The notes: a model not told the origin generated them from the sequence alone. Positions 43,380 to 52,492 are shown, counted from the first letter of the stretch. The stretch: 64,000 bases of DNA from Aliiroseovarius sp. F20344 (GCF_023016155.1 NZ_JALKBG010000006.1:558001-622000); one strand, 5' to 3'. A program made the numbers and translations.

Positions 43380-44624
43380 ATGACCAAGCACGCCGACAGC
43401 TCAATCACCGTACGTCGCCGCCGGGTGTTCTACATTCCGGGCTATGACCCCATTCATCCGCGCCGCTATCGCGAACTTTACCGCAAAGAAGGGGCGGCAC
43501 AGGCCGGTATCTCGGGCTATGAGTTGGATCTGATTGGTCGTCAAGGCACGGCCACTTACGGCTGGCAGGTGCTGGGCCGCATGGATGGATATGAGACGGA
43601 AGCCGAATTTGACGTGTTGGTCTGGTCCGACATCGTGCGCAGCAGCATGGAGCGCAACATCCCCCAGACCTATCTGATGATGTTGCGCACCGCATGGACC
43701 TATATCAGTACGGGCACGCTTCGGCGTCTGATGTGGCTTCGTAAAGGTCCTGTGATCGCGGCACTCTATCCAGTGGTTGCCCTGATCTTGCAGTTCATAC
43801 TGGCGGTCGTCGTTGGGCTGATCCTAGGGGGACTGGTGCAATGGGCGTTTGGCGGGGTCTCTCCGCTTTTGGGCCACCTTCTGGGCTGGGTTGCCACGCT
43901 GGGTGTTGTCGCGGCCCTTTTGATCTGGTTTCGCAAAATCGACAATAAGCTCTTTATCTACTACCTGATGCATGACTACAGCTATTCCGCCGCAACCAAA
44001 GGAGCGAACCCGCCTGAGCTTGAGGCACGCATGGCTGAGTTTGGCGACCAGATCGCCAGAGCTCTTGAGACCGATGTGGACGAGGTATTGGTGATTGGGC
44101 ATTCATCCGGTGCGCACATCGGCGTGTCGATCCTGTCTGACCTGCTGGTGCAGGGCAGGGTGCCCGCGTCAGGACCTCAGCTAAACTTCCTGACCCTTGG
44201 GCAGGTGGTGCCGATGGTCAGTTTCCTACCTAAAGCTGGGCGGCTGCGGCGTGATCTGAACCGGCTGTCACAACAAGATCAGATTGCATGGGTTGATGTG
44301 ACCGCGCCAGGGGATGGTTGCGCCTTCGCTTTATGCGATCCCGTGACCGTATCTGGGGCGGCCCCGGACAAGGGCAAACGCTGGCCGCTTGTGTTTTCAG
44401 CGGCCTTCACCCAGACGTTGTCGCCCAAACGATGGGCGCAATTGCGCTGGCGTTTTTTCAGGCTGCATTTCCAGTATCTCTGCGCCTTCGACCAACCCCG
44501 AGATTATGACTATTTTCGCATCACTGCGGGTCCACTGACCCTGCGCGACCGGTATCGTAACCGGGCGCCGTCGAAAAGCCGCATTGACGTCAGCGCGTCA
44601 AAATACACATCACTGGTGCCATGA
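43380..44624 (+). CDS. Membrane protein with alpha/beta-hydrolase-like GHSSG motif
   Basis: A 414-residue protein of uncertain family. The N-terminus RRRRVFYIPGYDP resembles the first strand of an alpha/beta hydrolase; two long hydrophobic segments lie at about residues 125-185; then EVLVIGHSSGAHIGVSIL (about 235-250) carries a GxSxG nucleophile elbow. A catalytic His cannot be picked with confidence; the tail is rich in Phe, Tyr and Arg. It reads as a membrane-embedded lipase or esterase split by two membrane spans. Its stop overlaps the start of the P450 gene by four bases (ATGA, 44621-44624), so the two products probably act together, perhaps on a lipid. Function not assigned. Confidence 0.6.
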   Translation: MTKHADSSITVRRRRVFYIPGYDPIHPRRYRELYRKEGAAQAGISGYELDLIGRQGTATYGWQVLGRMDGYETEAEFDVLVWSDIVRSSMERNIPQTYLMMLRTAWTYISTGTLRRLMWLRKGPVIAALYPVVALILQFILAVVVGLILGGLVQWAFGGVSPLLGHLLGWVATLGVVAALLIWFRKIDNKLFIYYLMHDYSYSAATKGANPPELEARMAEFGDQIARALETDVDEVLVIGHSSGAHIGVSILSDLLVQGRVPASGPQLNFLTLGQVVPMVSFLPKAGRLRRDLNRLSQQDQIAWVDVTAPGDGCAFALCDPVTVSGAAPDKGKRWPLVFSAAFTQTLSPKRWAQLRWRFFRLHFQYLCAFDQPRDYDYFRITAGPLTLRDRYRNRAPSKSRIDVSASKYTSLVP

Positions 44625-45991
44625 CGGAACCTATGCCCCCTAAACCTCCCTCGCGTGCCGGTCGCGTGTCGCTGTGGCGCTATGCAAAGCTGTTTCGCAA
44701 GGACATCCTGTCGGCCCAGCCCGCGCGGCTGTATCACGCGTGGATGGCAGAGTTTCGAACGCCGTTTTTCCGCAGCTACATGTGCAATGATCCCGAGCTC
44801 GTTGATTTGGTACTGAAACAGCGCCCCGATGATTTTCCCAAATCTGACCGGATTCGCGAAGGGCTTGCCCCGCTGCTTGGAAACTCGGTTTTCGTCACGA
44901 ATGGGGATGTTTGGAAACGCCAACGCCGCATCATCGACCCGGCCTTCGAAGGTGGGCGGCTGCGCGAAGTCTTTCCGGCCATGTGGGACGCGGCGAACGC
45001 AGTCGTCGCACGCCTTGAAACTCATTCAGACGGAAAACCCGTTGAGATCGAAAGCCACGCCAGCCATGCAGCGGCGGATGTAATTTTCCGCACGCTCTTC
45101 TCGATCCCTATTGAGCACGAGGTCGCAGGTCGCGTATTTGAAGAGTTCAGGGAACACCAACGCACGCAGCCCGTGCTGAACTTGGGGGCATTCTTGCCTC
45201 TGCCAAAATGGTTCCCCCGCTTTCACAAGCGCGACACGAAACGCACGGCCAAGGTGATACGTCAGTTGATCGCGCAGCTGACACAGGACCGAATGCGCGC
45301 CATCCAAGATGGGGACGCTCCGGATGATCTGGCAACCAAGATCATGACGACACCGGACCCGGAAACGGGGAAGTGTTTCGACACAGATGAGATGGTGGAT
45401 CAGGTGGCCATCTTCTTCCTTGCGGGCCACGAAACCAGTGCGTCGTCTCTGGCATGGGCGCTCTACCTTTTGGCGCTGTATCCTGAATGGCAGGATCGTG
45501 TGGCAACAGAAGCGCGGGCTGAAATCGATCCGGATAAGGTGTATTTCTCAGTCATGTCGAAACTCCGCATTTCGCGTGATGTGTTTCGTGAAACCATGCG
45601 TCTTTACCCGCCGGTTCCAATGATGGTGCGCGAAGCGCAATGCCCCGAACGTTTTCGGGCGCGCGACGTACCAGCAGGAAGTCAGATCGTGCTCAGCCCG
45701 TGGCATCTGCATCGTCATGAACGTTTGTGGGACAACCCGGATGGGTTTGACCCTGACCGGTTTCAAACGCCGAACGGCAAAGAATGTCTGCGCAACGCCT
45801 ACATCCCCTTTTCTACCGGGCAAAGGGTTTGTCCGGGATCTGGATTCGCCATGATCGAAGGGCCGTTGCTTCTGTCGATGCTGGTGCGATCTTACCGGTT
45901 TGAACTTGTGAAAAACCGCCCTGCAATACCTGTCGCACACCTGACTGTGCGTGGAAAAGACGGAATTTGGCTGTCCATTACGCAACGTTAA
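44621..45991 (+). CDS. Cytochrome P450
   Basis: A 456-residue P450. Canonical motifs: I-helix AGHETSASSLAW (oxygen activation), K-helix ETMRLYPP (ExxR), and the heme loop FSTGQRVCPGSGFA with Cys404 as thiolate ligand. No N-terminal anchor or fused reductase is present, so it is a soluble class I-type enzyme needing external ferredoxin. The overall text resembles bacterial P450s related to fatty-acid and carotenoid/terpenoid hydroxylases, but the substrate cannot be named. It is translationally coupled to the upstream membrane hydrolase-like gene; no ferredoxin gene is adjacent. Confidence 0.95.
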   Translation: MTEPMPPKPPSRAGRVSLWRYAKLFRKDILSAQPARLYHAWMAEFRTPFFRSYMCNDPELVDLVLKQRPDDFPKSDRIREGLAPLLGNSVFVTNGDVWKRQRRIIDPAFEGGRLREVFPAMWDAANAVVARLETHSDGKPVEIESHASHAAADVIFRTLFSIPIEHEVAGRVFEEFREHQRTQPVLNLGAFLPLPKWFPRFHKRDTKRTAKVIRQLIAQLTQDRMRAIQDGDAPDDLATKIMTTPDPETGKCFDTDEMVDQVAIFFLAGHETSASSLAWALYLLALYPEWQDRVATEARAEIDPDKVYFSVMSKLRISRDVFRETMRLYPPVPMMVREAQCPERFRARDVPAGSQIVLSPWHLHRHERLWDNPDGFDPDRFQTPNGKECLRNAYIPFSTGQRVCPGSGFAMIEGPLLLSMLVRSYRFELVKNRPAIPVAHLTVRGKDGIWLSITQR

Positions 45992-46132
45992 GCGTTGGGA
46001 ATCACTCAGGGAAAACAAAAAGATATTCTTTGAATCGCATATTTGGTGACAGAAACGCGCCTTTTCCCCGTTTACCGAAACGTCAACTTGTCCAAAATAC
46101 ATGTCATCAGGGGAAACACATTGGGGAATGTG

Positions 46133-46378
46133 ATGATGCCTATCGCTGCCAATCTAACTGCTCCAAAAGGGGGGGCTTATCGTATGTCGCTTCCTGCATG
46201 GCGTATATTCGGTGCTCGTTCTGACGATGCCGAAAACGAAGAGAACTTGTCGAGAGAAGAGCTGGAAGGCCTCTTTCAAGATGTCCTGCAACCAGGGCAA
46301 GACGGTAAGAAGCTTTCGCCAGATGAACTGAGCGAACAGCACCGTATCGCACGCATCCGTGCCGCCCTTCGGGGCTAA
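46133..46378 (+). CDS. Small acidic protein of unknown function
   Basis: An 81-residue protein: a short variable start, then SLPAWRIFGARSDDAENEENLSREELEGLFQDVL and a C-terminal RIARIRAALRG helix. ATG at 46133 follows TTGGGGAATG; the next in-frame ATG (MSLPAW, 46184) is an alternative. Charged, without signal peptide or membrane span. Converges on the ribbon-helix-helix gene, with the stops about a dozen bases apart. I do not recognise the family. Confidence 0.5.
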   Translation: MMPIAANLTAPKGGAYRMSLPAWRIFGARSDDAENEENLSREELEGLFQDVLQPGQDGKKLSPDELSEQHRIARIRAALRG

Positions 46379-46390
46379 ACCACGCGGCCG

Positions 46391-46615
46391 CTAGTTGTTG
46401 ATTTGGTTCTGCGTGTATTCCAGAACATAGACCCGGATTGCCGAGGCCAGCCCACGGTCAACACCGCGTTCATTGTCGATCTCGGCCGCTAAGGCATTCA
46501 ATGGAAGACCGCGCGCTTTTGCGATCAGTTGAAACGCCTGCCAGAACTCAGGTTCCAAGGATACGGATGTTCGGTGCCCGTGAAGGGTGAGTGAGTGTTT
46601 TACGGGTCTGCTCAT
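46391..46615 (-). CDS. Ribbon-helix-helix domain protein
   Basis: A 74-residue protein with a single RHH_4-type DNA-binding fold: VKHSLTLHGHRTSVSLEPEFWQAFQ provides the beta strand and first helix, GLPLNALAAEID the second. Such proteins are usually dimeric repressors or antitoxin-like, but this one is a well-known stand-alone companion of DUF4169 and fumC in alphaproteobacteria. Its start overlaps the DUF4169 stop by four bases (46612-46615). Confidence 0.88.
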   Translation of the reverse strand: MSRPVKHSLTLHGHRTSVSLEPEFWQAFQLIAKARGLPLNALAAEIDNERGVDRGLASAIRVYVLEYTQNQINN

Positions 46616-46806
46616 TCGTCATGATCCCGCTTGTGTCCATCTAAGTGGGACTGCGCGCGCGATGCACTCGTCTTTTCAGATAGTTTTTGCGCTTTTGTGC
46701 GCCCATACTTCACGGCGTTTTCGTCAGCGCGGGCCTTTTTGGCAGCCCGTGCTTTTTCTTTTCGAAACCGGTTCAGGTTGACCGGCCCTGAACCAGATTC
46801 GGGCAT
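46612..46806 (-). CDS. DUF4169 family protein
   Basis: A 64-residue, very basic protein (VNLNRFRKEKARAAKKARADENAVKYGRTKAQKL) matching DUF4169, of unknown function. Its ATG shares one base with the fumC stop (46806) and its stop overlaps the next gene by four bases, so fumC-DUF4169-RHH are a coupled set. The high positive charge suggests nucleic-acid contact; that is inference. Confidence 0.88.
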   Translation of the reverse strand: MPESGSGPVNLNRFRKEKARAAKKARADENAVKYGRTKAQKLSEKTSASRAQSHLDGHKRDHDE

Positions 46807-48200
46807 CAGTCCTTCGGGCCGATCATTTGTTCAGGACGGACCACTTCGTCAAAGGTTTTCTCGTCTACGAAACCAAGGGCGATGGCTTCTTCCTTCAGGG
46901 TGGTGCCGTTCTTATGCGCGGTCTTGGCCACTTTGGTCGCGTTGTCATAGCCGATGGTCGGGGCCAAAGCTGTCACCAGCATCAGGCTTTCCTTCATCAG
47001 CTTGTCGATGCGCGAATCGTTGGCTTGAATGCCGTTCAACATCCGCTCAGTGAAGCTGTCTGTCGCGTCGCCCAGAAGCTGGATCGACTGCAGCAGGTTG
47101 TAGCTCATCATCGGGTTATAGACGTTGAGTTCGAAGTGACCCTGCGAACCCGCAAAGGTCATTGCGGCGTTATTGCCCATAACGTGGGCGGCAACTTGGG
47201 TCAGCGCCTCGGCCTGCGTAGGGTTCACCTTGCCCGGCATGATCGACGATCCCGGTTCGTTTTCCGGCAAGATCAGTTCGCCCAGACCCGAGCGCGGGCC
47301 GGAGCCCAAAAAGCGGATGTCATTGGCGATTTTGTAGCAGCTGCCAGCAACTGTGGCCAAAGCGCCCGACATGAAGACCATGGCGTCGTGGGCCGACAGG
47401 GCCTCGAATTTATTCGGTGCGGTCACGAAGGGCAGGCCAGTGATGCGCGCCATATTGGCCGCAACGGTTTCGCCCCAACCTTTTTTGGTGTTGAGCCCGG
47501 TGCCCACGGCGGTGCCGCCCTGTGCCAGCTCGTAAATGCCGGGCAGGGCCAGCTTCACCCGTTCGATGCCCTGACGGATCATATGGGCGTAGCCTGAAAA
47601 CTCCTGACCCAGTGTGAGCGGGGTGGCGTCCTGCGTATGGGTGCGGCCGATCTTGATGATGTCTTTGAACTCTTCTTCCTTGGCCTCAAGCCCTTTCAGA
47701 AGCTTTTCAAGACCCGGCAGAAGCACGTCACGAACCATCATCGCCGTTGCAATATGCATGGCGGTTGGGAAGGTGTCGTTTGACGACTGGCCCATGTTGC
47801 AGTGATCATTGGGATGAACCGGGTCTTTCGAGCCGATCACGCCACCCATGATTTCAATCGCACGGTTTGCGATCACTTCGTTCGAGTTCATGTTCGACTG
47901 GGTGCCAGAACCGGTCTGCCAGACGACCAGCGGGAAGTTGTCGTCGAACTTGCCCGCGACCACTTCGCTTGCGGCCTGAATGACGGCATCTGCGATCTTG
48001 GGATCCATGTCACCGGCGGCCTTGTTGGCCTCAGCGCACGCTTGCTTGATAACGCCCAGCGCGCGCACGATGGCGACGGGTTGCTTTTCCCAGCCAATCG
48101 GGAAGTTCATCAAAGAGCGCTGCGTCTGCGCGCCCCAATACTTGTCGGCGGGAACCTCAAGGGGGCCAAAGCTGTCGGATTCGGTGCGGGTCTGGGTCAT
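46806..48200 (-). CDS. fumC: Class II fumarate hydratase FumC
   Basis: A 464-residue, iron-free fumarase of the TCA cycle. Landmarks: [25 protein letters not shown], the active-site region [42 protein letters not shown], and the signature [17 protein letters not shown]. The length is normal. It starts a coupled unit with DUF4169 and the RHH protein, downstream of sspB. Confidence 0.98.
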   Translation of the reverse strand: MTQTRTESDSFGPLEVPADKYWGAQTQRSLMNFPIGWEKQPVAIVRALGVIKQACAEANKAAGDMDPKIADAVIQAASEVVAGKFDDNFPLVVWQTGSGTQSNMNSNEVIANRAIEIMGGVIGSKDPVHPNDHCNMGQSSNDTFPTAMHIATAMMVRDVLLPGLEKLLKGLEAKEEEFKDIIKIGRTHTQDATPLTLGQEFSGYAHMIRQGIERVKLALPGIYELAQGGTAVGTGLNTKKGWGETVAANMARITGLPFVTAPNKFEALSAHDAMVFMSGALATVAGSCYKIANDIRFLGSGPRSGLGELILPENEPGSSIMPGKVNPTQAEALTQVAAHVMGNNAAMTFAGSQGHFELNVYNPMMSYNLLQSIQLLGDATDSFTERMLNGIQANDSRIDKLMKESLMLVTALAPTIGYDNATKVAKTAHKNGTTLKEEAIALGFVDEKTFDEVVRPEQMIGPKD

Positions 48201-48327
48201 GTCTTTGCGCCTTTGTCAAAAATACCGCGTTCTTCATAGCGGAATGGGCGCAAAGTTCAATACTGTATACCGTGGGATACCGCTAACGTTATTGGTATTC
48301 CTTAAGTCGTCGAACTGCCGATCATGC

Positions 48328-48849
48328 TTACTTGCGGAAGCTGTCCAAGCTGACGATCTCAGCGTCGTGATGCTCTTCTTCGACATCTTCCGCTATGTTC
48401 GCCTCAGCCTCGTCATGTTCGGGATCGGAAACAGGCTGCTCTTCTTCAGGCAGGATGTCGTCGTCACCCGCAAGATGCAGATCAGGGTGGTGTTCTTCCT
48501 GCATTTCGAAACGCAGGCCGAACTCGACAGACGGATCCACAAAGGTGCGTATCGCGTCGTAGGGCACGTAGAGCGTTTCGGGGACGTCACCGAAATTCAG
48601 GGTAACGGAAAAGCCGTCTTCGCCCACATCAAGGTTATCAAACCAATGCTGCAAAACGATGGTCATATCTTCTGGAAAACGATCCTTCATCCAGTCCGCG
48701 ATCTCGACATCTTCATGATGGGTGTCGAAGTTGATGAAGAAATGATGCTCGCCCGGAAGCCCGTCGCGTGCCACATCATCCAGCACTTTACGGATCAATC
48801 CACGCATGGCGTCATGCATCAGATTTCCATAGTCGATCTGGTCGGACAT
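48328..48849 (-). CDS. sspB: SspB family ClpXP adaptor
   Basis: A 173-residue adaptor of the alphaproteobacterial SspB type, which tethers ssrA-tagged proteins to ClpXP. Landmarks: IDYGNLMHDAMRGLIRKVL, GEHHFFINFDTHHEDVEI and FSVTLNFGDVPETLYVPYDAI, where the tag-binding groove lies. A long acidic linker (DDDILPEEEQP; AEANIAEDVEEEHHD) precedes the C-terminal ClpX-binding peptide (VSLDSFRK). It lies about 2.3 kb from ssrA, whose tag it would read. Confidence 0.92.
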   Translation of the reverse strand: MSDQIDYGNLMHDAMRGLIRKVLDDVARDGLPGEHHFFINFDTHHEDVEIADWMKDRFPEDMTIVLQHWFDNLDVGEDGFSVTLNFGDVPETLYVPYDAIRTFVDPSVEFGLRFEMQEEHHPDLHLAGDDDILPEEEQPVSDPEHDEAEANIAEDVEEEHHDAEIVSLDSFRK

Positions 48850-48916
48850 GTGCGGGACCTCCTGCGCTTTCAGTCAGAATAGGGGCAGTCTGTTTGGAAG
48901 GGAAGATAGGAAGTGA

Positions 48917-50167
48917 TCAACCGAACAGAAGATTGCTGCCTAATCCGGCGAGTGCCATCAGCAAAAGGGTGAGGGGGAGCGACAGCCGGGTCAGCAAGAG
49001 GGCTGAGAGTGCACAGAGACTGAGGGCTGTCAGATCAACCGAGGACAGGACGGGCCGCAATCCGGGCAATCCTTCCCAAATCGGGCGGGTTTGTGAAAAG
49101 AACACTGTAATGGCGAACCACAGCATCAGGTTGGCGATGACGCCAACAATGGCCGCAGTGATGGCGCGTAGGGCCCCGTCCAGCCGGGGCTGGTTGGTCA
49201 GCCACTCCACATGCGGGGCCGCAGTGAATATCCATAGAAAGCACGGGACAAAGGTGGCCCAGAGCGTCATGAAGCCTGCAGCAAGAGCCAACCCGACCCC
49301 TGCCAGATTGTAGCCAGCCATGAAGCCCACGAATTGTGTCACAAGGATCAATGGCCCTGGCGTGGTTTCTGCCAGCCCCAGACCGTCCACCATCTGGCCA
49401 GCGCTGATCCAGCCCTCTGTCTCAACTGCGGCTTGCGCCATATAGGCAAGCACCGCATAGGCTCCGCCAAAGCTGACAACCGCGAGTTTTGAGAAGAAAA
49501 GCCCAATATCGACCAGAAAATCCGCGCCCAGCAGATAGGCCAGAGCAATTGGAGCCACCCACAATGTGCCCCATGTCATGATGGTTGCGGCGGTGTTGCC
49601 AGCGGGTCGGTCCAAGCGTGGAGCACGTGGGGCATGGCCTGACGCGCGCAGCGCTCCGAACAGGGCGGCAGTGATGACCACAAGCGGGAAGGGCAACCCA
49701 AACAAGTAGAGAGCGGTGAACGCTGCGAGCGCGATCAGCCAATGCAGCGGGCGTTTCAGCGTTTTCCGGCCCAGCTTCAAAAGTGCCTGAATAACAACAA
49801 CGACGACGGTGGCCTTGATGCCTAGAAATAATGCCTCGATCGCGGGGATGCCGCCCCATACGGCATATGCCAGCGCCAAGGCAAACATCACCGCCGCACC
49901 CGGCAAAACAAAAAGAAGCCCGGCAATTAGTCCGCCGATCACGCCGCGCAAGCGCCAGCCTGAATAGGTGCAAAGCTGCATCGCCTCGGGGCCGGGCAGC
50001 AACATGCAAAACGACAGGGCGCGCAGAAACTGATCCTCGCTCAGCCATGGGCGCTCGTCGACCAATTCTTTATGCATAACGGCAATCTGCGCTGCTGGTC
50101 CGCCAAACGACATCAGGCCAATGCGGGTGAAAACGCGGGTCAGTTCCGCCAAGCCGGGAGGTGTCAT
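48917..50167 (-). CDS. chrA: Chromate transporter ChrA
   Basis: A 416-residue membrane exporter of the CHR family with two homologous halves. The first half has IGLMSFGGPAAQIAVMHKELVDERPWL and FCMLLPGPEAMQL; the second repeats with VVSFGGAYAVLAYMAQ and LGLAETTPGPLILVTQFVGF. About ten hydrophobic segments are visible. It pumps chromate from the cytoplasm. Its start overlaps the chrB-like stop by four bases (50164-50167), so the two are co-translated. Confidence 0.93.
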   Translation of the reverse strand: MTPPGLAELTRVFTRIGLMSFGGPAAQIAVMHKELVDERPWLSEDQFLRALSFCMLLPGPEAMQLCTYSGWRLRGVIGGLIAGLLFVLPGAAVMFALALAYAVWGGIPAIEALFLGIKATVVVVVIQALLKLGRKTLKRPLHWLIALAAFTALYLFGLPFPLVVITAALFGALRASGHAPRAPRLDRPAGNTAATIMTWGTLWVAPIALAYLLGADFLVDIGLFFSKLAVVSFGGAYAVLAYMAQAAVETEGWISAGQMVDGLGLAETTPGPLILVTQFVGFMAGYNLAGVGLALAAGFMTLWATFVPCFLWIFTAAPHVEWLTNQPRLDGALRAITAAIVGVIANLMLWFAITVFFSQTRPIWEGLPGLRPVLSSVDLTALSLCALSALLLTRLSLPLTLLLMALAGLGSNLLFG

Positions 50168-50979
50168 CGTGCCCCCCGGTTGTCAGGCCAATCATGGGTT
50201 TCGTCCGCCCCATCACGGGCCCAACGATAGAGCGCATCATAGAGGGGCATTGCCGCGTCCAACTGCTCTGTGTCGTTTTTGTATTGCCGCGACAGCCCGA
50301 CCGAAAGCGCCAGAAGCCCAGCCGCCTCGGGCACGTCAGCAAGCCGGTTGGTGTCCGCCGCGCGCACGACTTCCGCCAGACGGGACATGGCCGGGGTGGC
50401 CAACGCAAACTCTTCGATCATCGTGTCAAAGCTGCATCGTGGACCGCGATGGGACCAGAAAGTGTCCTCGATATCGAACGGAGTTGCGTCATACCTTGCG
50501 GCCACATCTACGACTTGTGCAGGCGGGACAAATAGAAAGCGCGCGTCCGGGTCGACAAAGCGACGGATCAGCCACGGGCAGGCGATGCGATCAATCTTGG
50601 GGCGATGGCGAGTTACCCAAAGCGTCGCCCCGTCTTGTTTGGCAGGGATCGAGGCTGCTGGGACGCGCGGCTGTTTGGCATCGCGCCACGCATAGTTGCC
50701 ACCGGCCAGAACCTCGGCCCGCAATCCGGCGTCTCGCAATATCGCAGCCGCGCCATGGCTCAGCTTCCCGCCTTTCTGGCAGATCGTGACCACGAGGCGG
50801 TCATCCAATGAGGGCAGCAAGGTACGAATACCAGTGTGTGGATGGCGCACCGCGCTGGGGACCAAAAACGGGTCGGCGTCAAAGTCCTCGTCGATCGAGA
50901 CATCAATTAGTACCGGCGCGTCAGGCGTGCCGATCAAGCGCATCAGCTGGGCGGGTGAAATTTCGGAAAATGCAGGCAT
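50164..50979 (-). CDS. chrB: Rhodanese-chromate resistance (ChrB-type) protein
   Basis: A 271-residue two-domain protein. Residues about 1-110 are rhodanese-like, with LVVTICQKGGKLSHGAAAIL as the Cys loop; residues about 125-265 match the ChrB C-terminal domain (LWVTRHRPKIDRIACPWLIRRFVDPDA and DIEDTFWSHRGPRCSFDTMI). ChrB proteins regulate or support chromate export. ATG at 50979 (MPAFSE) is preferred over 51000. It lies just downstream of ssrA on the same strand and is coupled to chrA. Confidence 0.88.
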   Translation of the reverse strand: MPAFSEISPAQLMRLIGTPDAPVLIDVSIDEDFDADPFLVPSAVRHPHTGIRTLLPSLDDRLVVTICQKGGKLSHGAAAILRDAGLRAEVLAGGNYAWRDAKQPRVPAASIPAKQDGATLWVTRHRPKIDRIACPWLIRRFVDPDARFLFVPPAQVVDVAARYDATPFDIEDTFWSHRGPRCSFDTMIEEFALATPAMSRLAEVVRAADTNRLADVPEAAGLLALSVGLSRQYKNDTEQLDAAMPLYDALYRWARDGADETHDWPDNRGAR

Positions 50980-51114
50980 GGCTGGGCATCCTTCAAACAA
51001 GTTTGGTGATGGATGCGAACCTTGAGCCTCGGCCTCACGGGGTGGTTACGCGAACCCCATAGGCATTTTGTGCCAGACCCAAGGGGCAGGGGTCAAGGTC
51101 TTGAAGTGCACGAG

Positions 51115-51435
51115 AAATGGAAGTGCAGGCTTCTGTTGCCAGGTGCCTGCGAACCCCGCCCTAAGCTGCTAGGCCTAGGGGCTTAAGTTTCGGCGACCCG
51201 AACTGCTTACGCAGCCAGAGCCATTGCCGGAGCTTTGTTGTCATTTGCAACTAGCTTAAATGAACCGATAACGGTGGTATCTCACCGAAACAAAGCTAAC
51301 CCCTTTAGACGTCCGTCGATCCTATTTCGCCCCCAAGGTCCCCAAATGAAGGATATTGGTGGAGGCGCCGGGTACCGCCCCCGGGTCCGATCCGCTTATT
51401 ACGAGCGCGTTTATGTCCATAGTCCCCGAGGGGAC
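51115..51435 (-). ncRNA. ssrA: Circularly permuted two-piece tmRNA (ssrA)
   Basis: Read on the minus strand. The acceptor piece comes first (about 51435 to 51357) and ends CGCCTCCACCA; a 22-nt linker (51356-51335) is removed; the coding piece starts at 51334 with GGGGGCGAAATAGGATCGACGG. GGGGGCG of the coding piece pairs with CGCCTCC of the acceptor piece, forming the acceptor stem. The tag frame is 51248-51207: GCA AAT GAC AAC AAA ... GCG TAA, encoding ANDNKAPAMALAA, with one extra Ala from the charged end. A CCGGG/CCCGG T-arm and a late hairpin (GCAGGC/GCCTGC, 51125-51150) are seen. The 5' end is set from the promoter at 51442-51470; the 3' end of the coding piece is approximate. It rescues stalled ribosomes with SmpB. 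Confidence 0.93.
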
Positions 51436-51441
51436 AGGGAA

Positions 51442-51470
51442 CATATATGGTCACCATACGGCCGGTTCAA
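51442..51470 (-). promoter_or_regulatory. Promoter of ssrA
   Basis: On the minus strand TTGAAC (51470-51465), 17-bp spacer, TATATG (51447-51442), a good sigma-70 promoter. Transcription would begin about 51435, right at the hairpin GTCCCC-TC-GGGGAC. The -35 box overlaps the last codon of the desaturase gene. Confidence 0.65.
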
Positions 51471-52492
51471 GCTCGAACTAAGGTATTAGGCACAGGGCGC
51501 GTTGCGTGAAAATCCGGGTCGCGTGTGGCTTGCGCCCAAAGCACTGACAGGATTTCCCGATATGCCGCCCATAGGTTTGGATATGGCGGTGGGCACTGAT
51601 CGACGATCTGCGCGTGGAACCGGGGCAGGGCGTGATAGGGCACTGTCGGCGAGGCGTGGTGCTCTAGATGGTAGTTCATATTCATGTAGAGAAACCTGAA
51701 CACCGGGTTGATCATAACCGTGCGGCAGTTTTCACGGTGATCGCAGACATTCTCGGCAAGACCGGCATGTTGCGTCAGCCCCAACAGTTGATGTAGCCAG
51801 CCGCCATAAAACCTTGGTCCGATGACAAATAGCAAAGGCAAAACTGATTGGATTGCGAGGCACCAAACACCGAGGATCGCCCAAAGGGCTACATAAATCC
51901 TGCTTGTTCGTACGAGGCGCACTTTGGCACGTTCGGGCACGAACTGTGATTCTTGGTTACCTAGTCCGCGAAATGCGTGGCGCATGATGCGGCGCGTTTC
52001 GGAAATTCCCGAAGGAATAAACAGAAAATCCAAGGCAATGCGCACCAGGTCCGCAGGGCGGGCGACCTGTATTTCGGGATCGCTGCCCACAACAATGGTA
52101 TGCGTGTGGTGTCGCGTGTGCGAATAGCGCCATAGATAGGCTTCTCGCAGAGTCATGAAGCTGCACAGCTGATAGAACCAGTTATTCAGCCTTTTGGTTC
52201 GAAACACAGTGCCATGTGACAGTTCATGCCACCGCGCGTCTGAAGACGAATAGATTGTGCCATAGGCGATGAAGGCGGGAAATGCCCAATAGGTTCCAAG
52301 GCTCAGCCACGCCAGCCATCCGGAGATGCCCAGAAGGGCGATCCATAGACAAAAATTGAGCAAACCGGGCATGTCCGTTGGTTCGCGTAAAGCGGCAAGT
52401 TCTTCTGGGGCGATTCTGGGCGACCACCACCTGATTGGACGAGGGCGACCTTCGTTTTCGTGCAGTTGATAGTCGCGCTTACCAAACTTCAT
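51467..52492 (-). CDS. Membrane fatty acid desaturase
   Basis: A 341-residue integral membrane di-iron desaturase. The histidine boxes are DARWHELSHGTVF (HxxxH), WRYSHTRHHTHT (HxxHH) and MNYHLEHHASP (HxxHH), with four hydrophobic segments around them. The overall text is that of a FADS_acyl-CoA_FA-type enzyme rather than an alkane or sterol hydroxylase, but the substrate is not given by the sequence. It follows the GntR regulator by 78 bases on the same strand; a perfect LacI-like palindrome at 52521-52536 precedes its start. The end overlaps the ssrA promoter. Confidence 0.9.
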   Translation of the reverse strand: MKFGKRDYQLHENEGRPRPIRWWSPRIAPEELAALREPTDMPGLLNFCLWIALLGISGWLAWLSLGTYWAFPAFIAYGTIYSSSDARWHELSHGTVFRTKRLNNWFYQLCSFMTLREAYLWRYSHTRHHTHTIVVGSDPEIQVARPADLVRIALDFLFIPSGISETRRIMRHAFRGLGNQESQFVPERAKVRLVRTSRIYVALWAILGVWCLAIQSVLPLLFVIGPRFYGGWLHQLLGLTQHAGLAENVCDHRENCRTVMINPVFRFLYMNMNYHLEHHASPTVPYHALPRFHAQIVDQCPPPYPNLWAAYREILSVLWAQATRDPDFHATRPVPNTLVRA

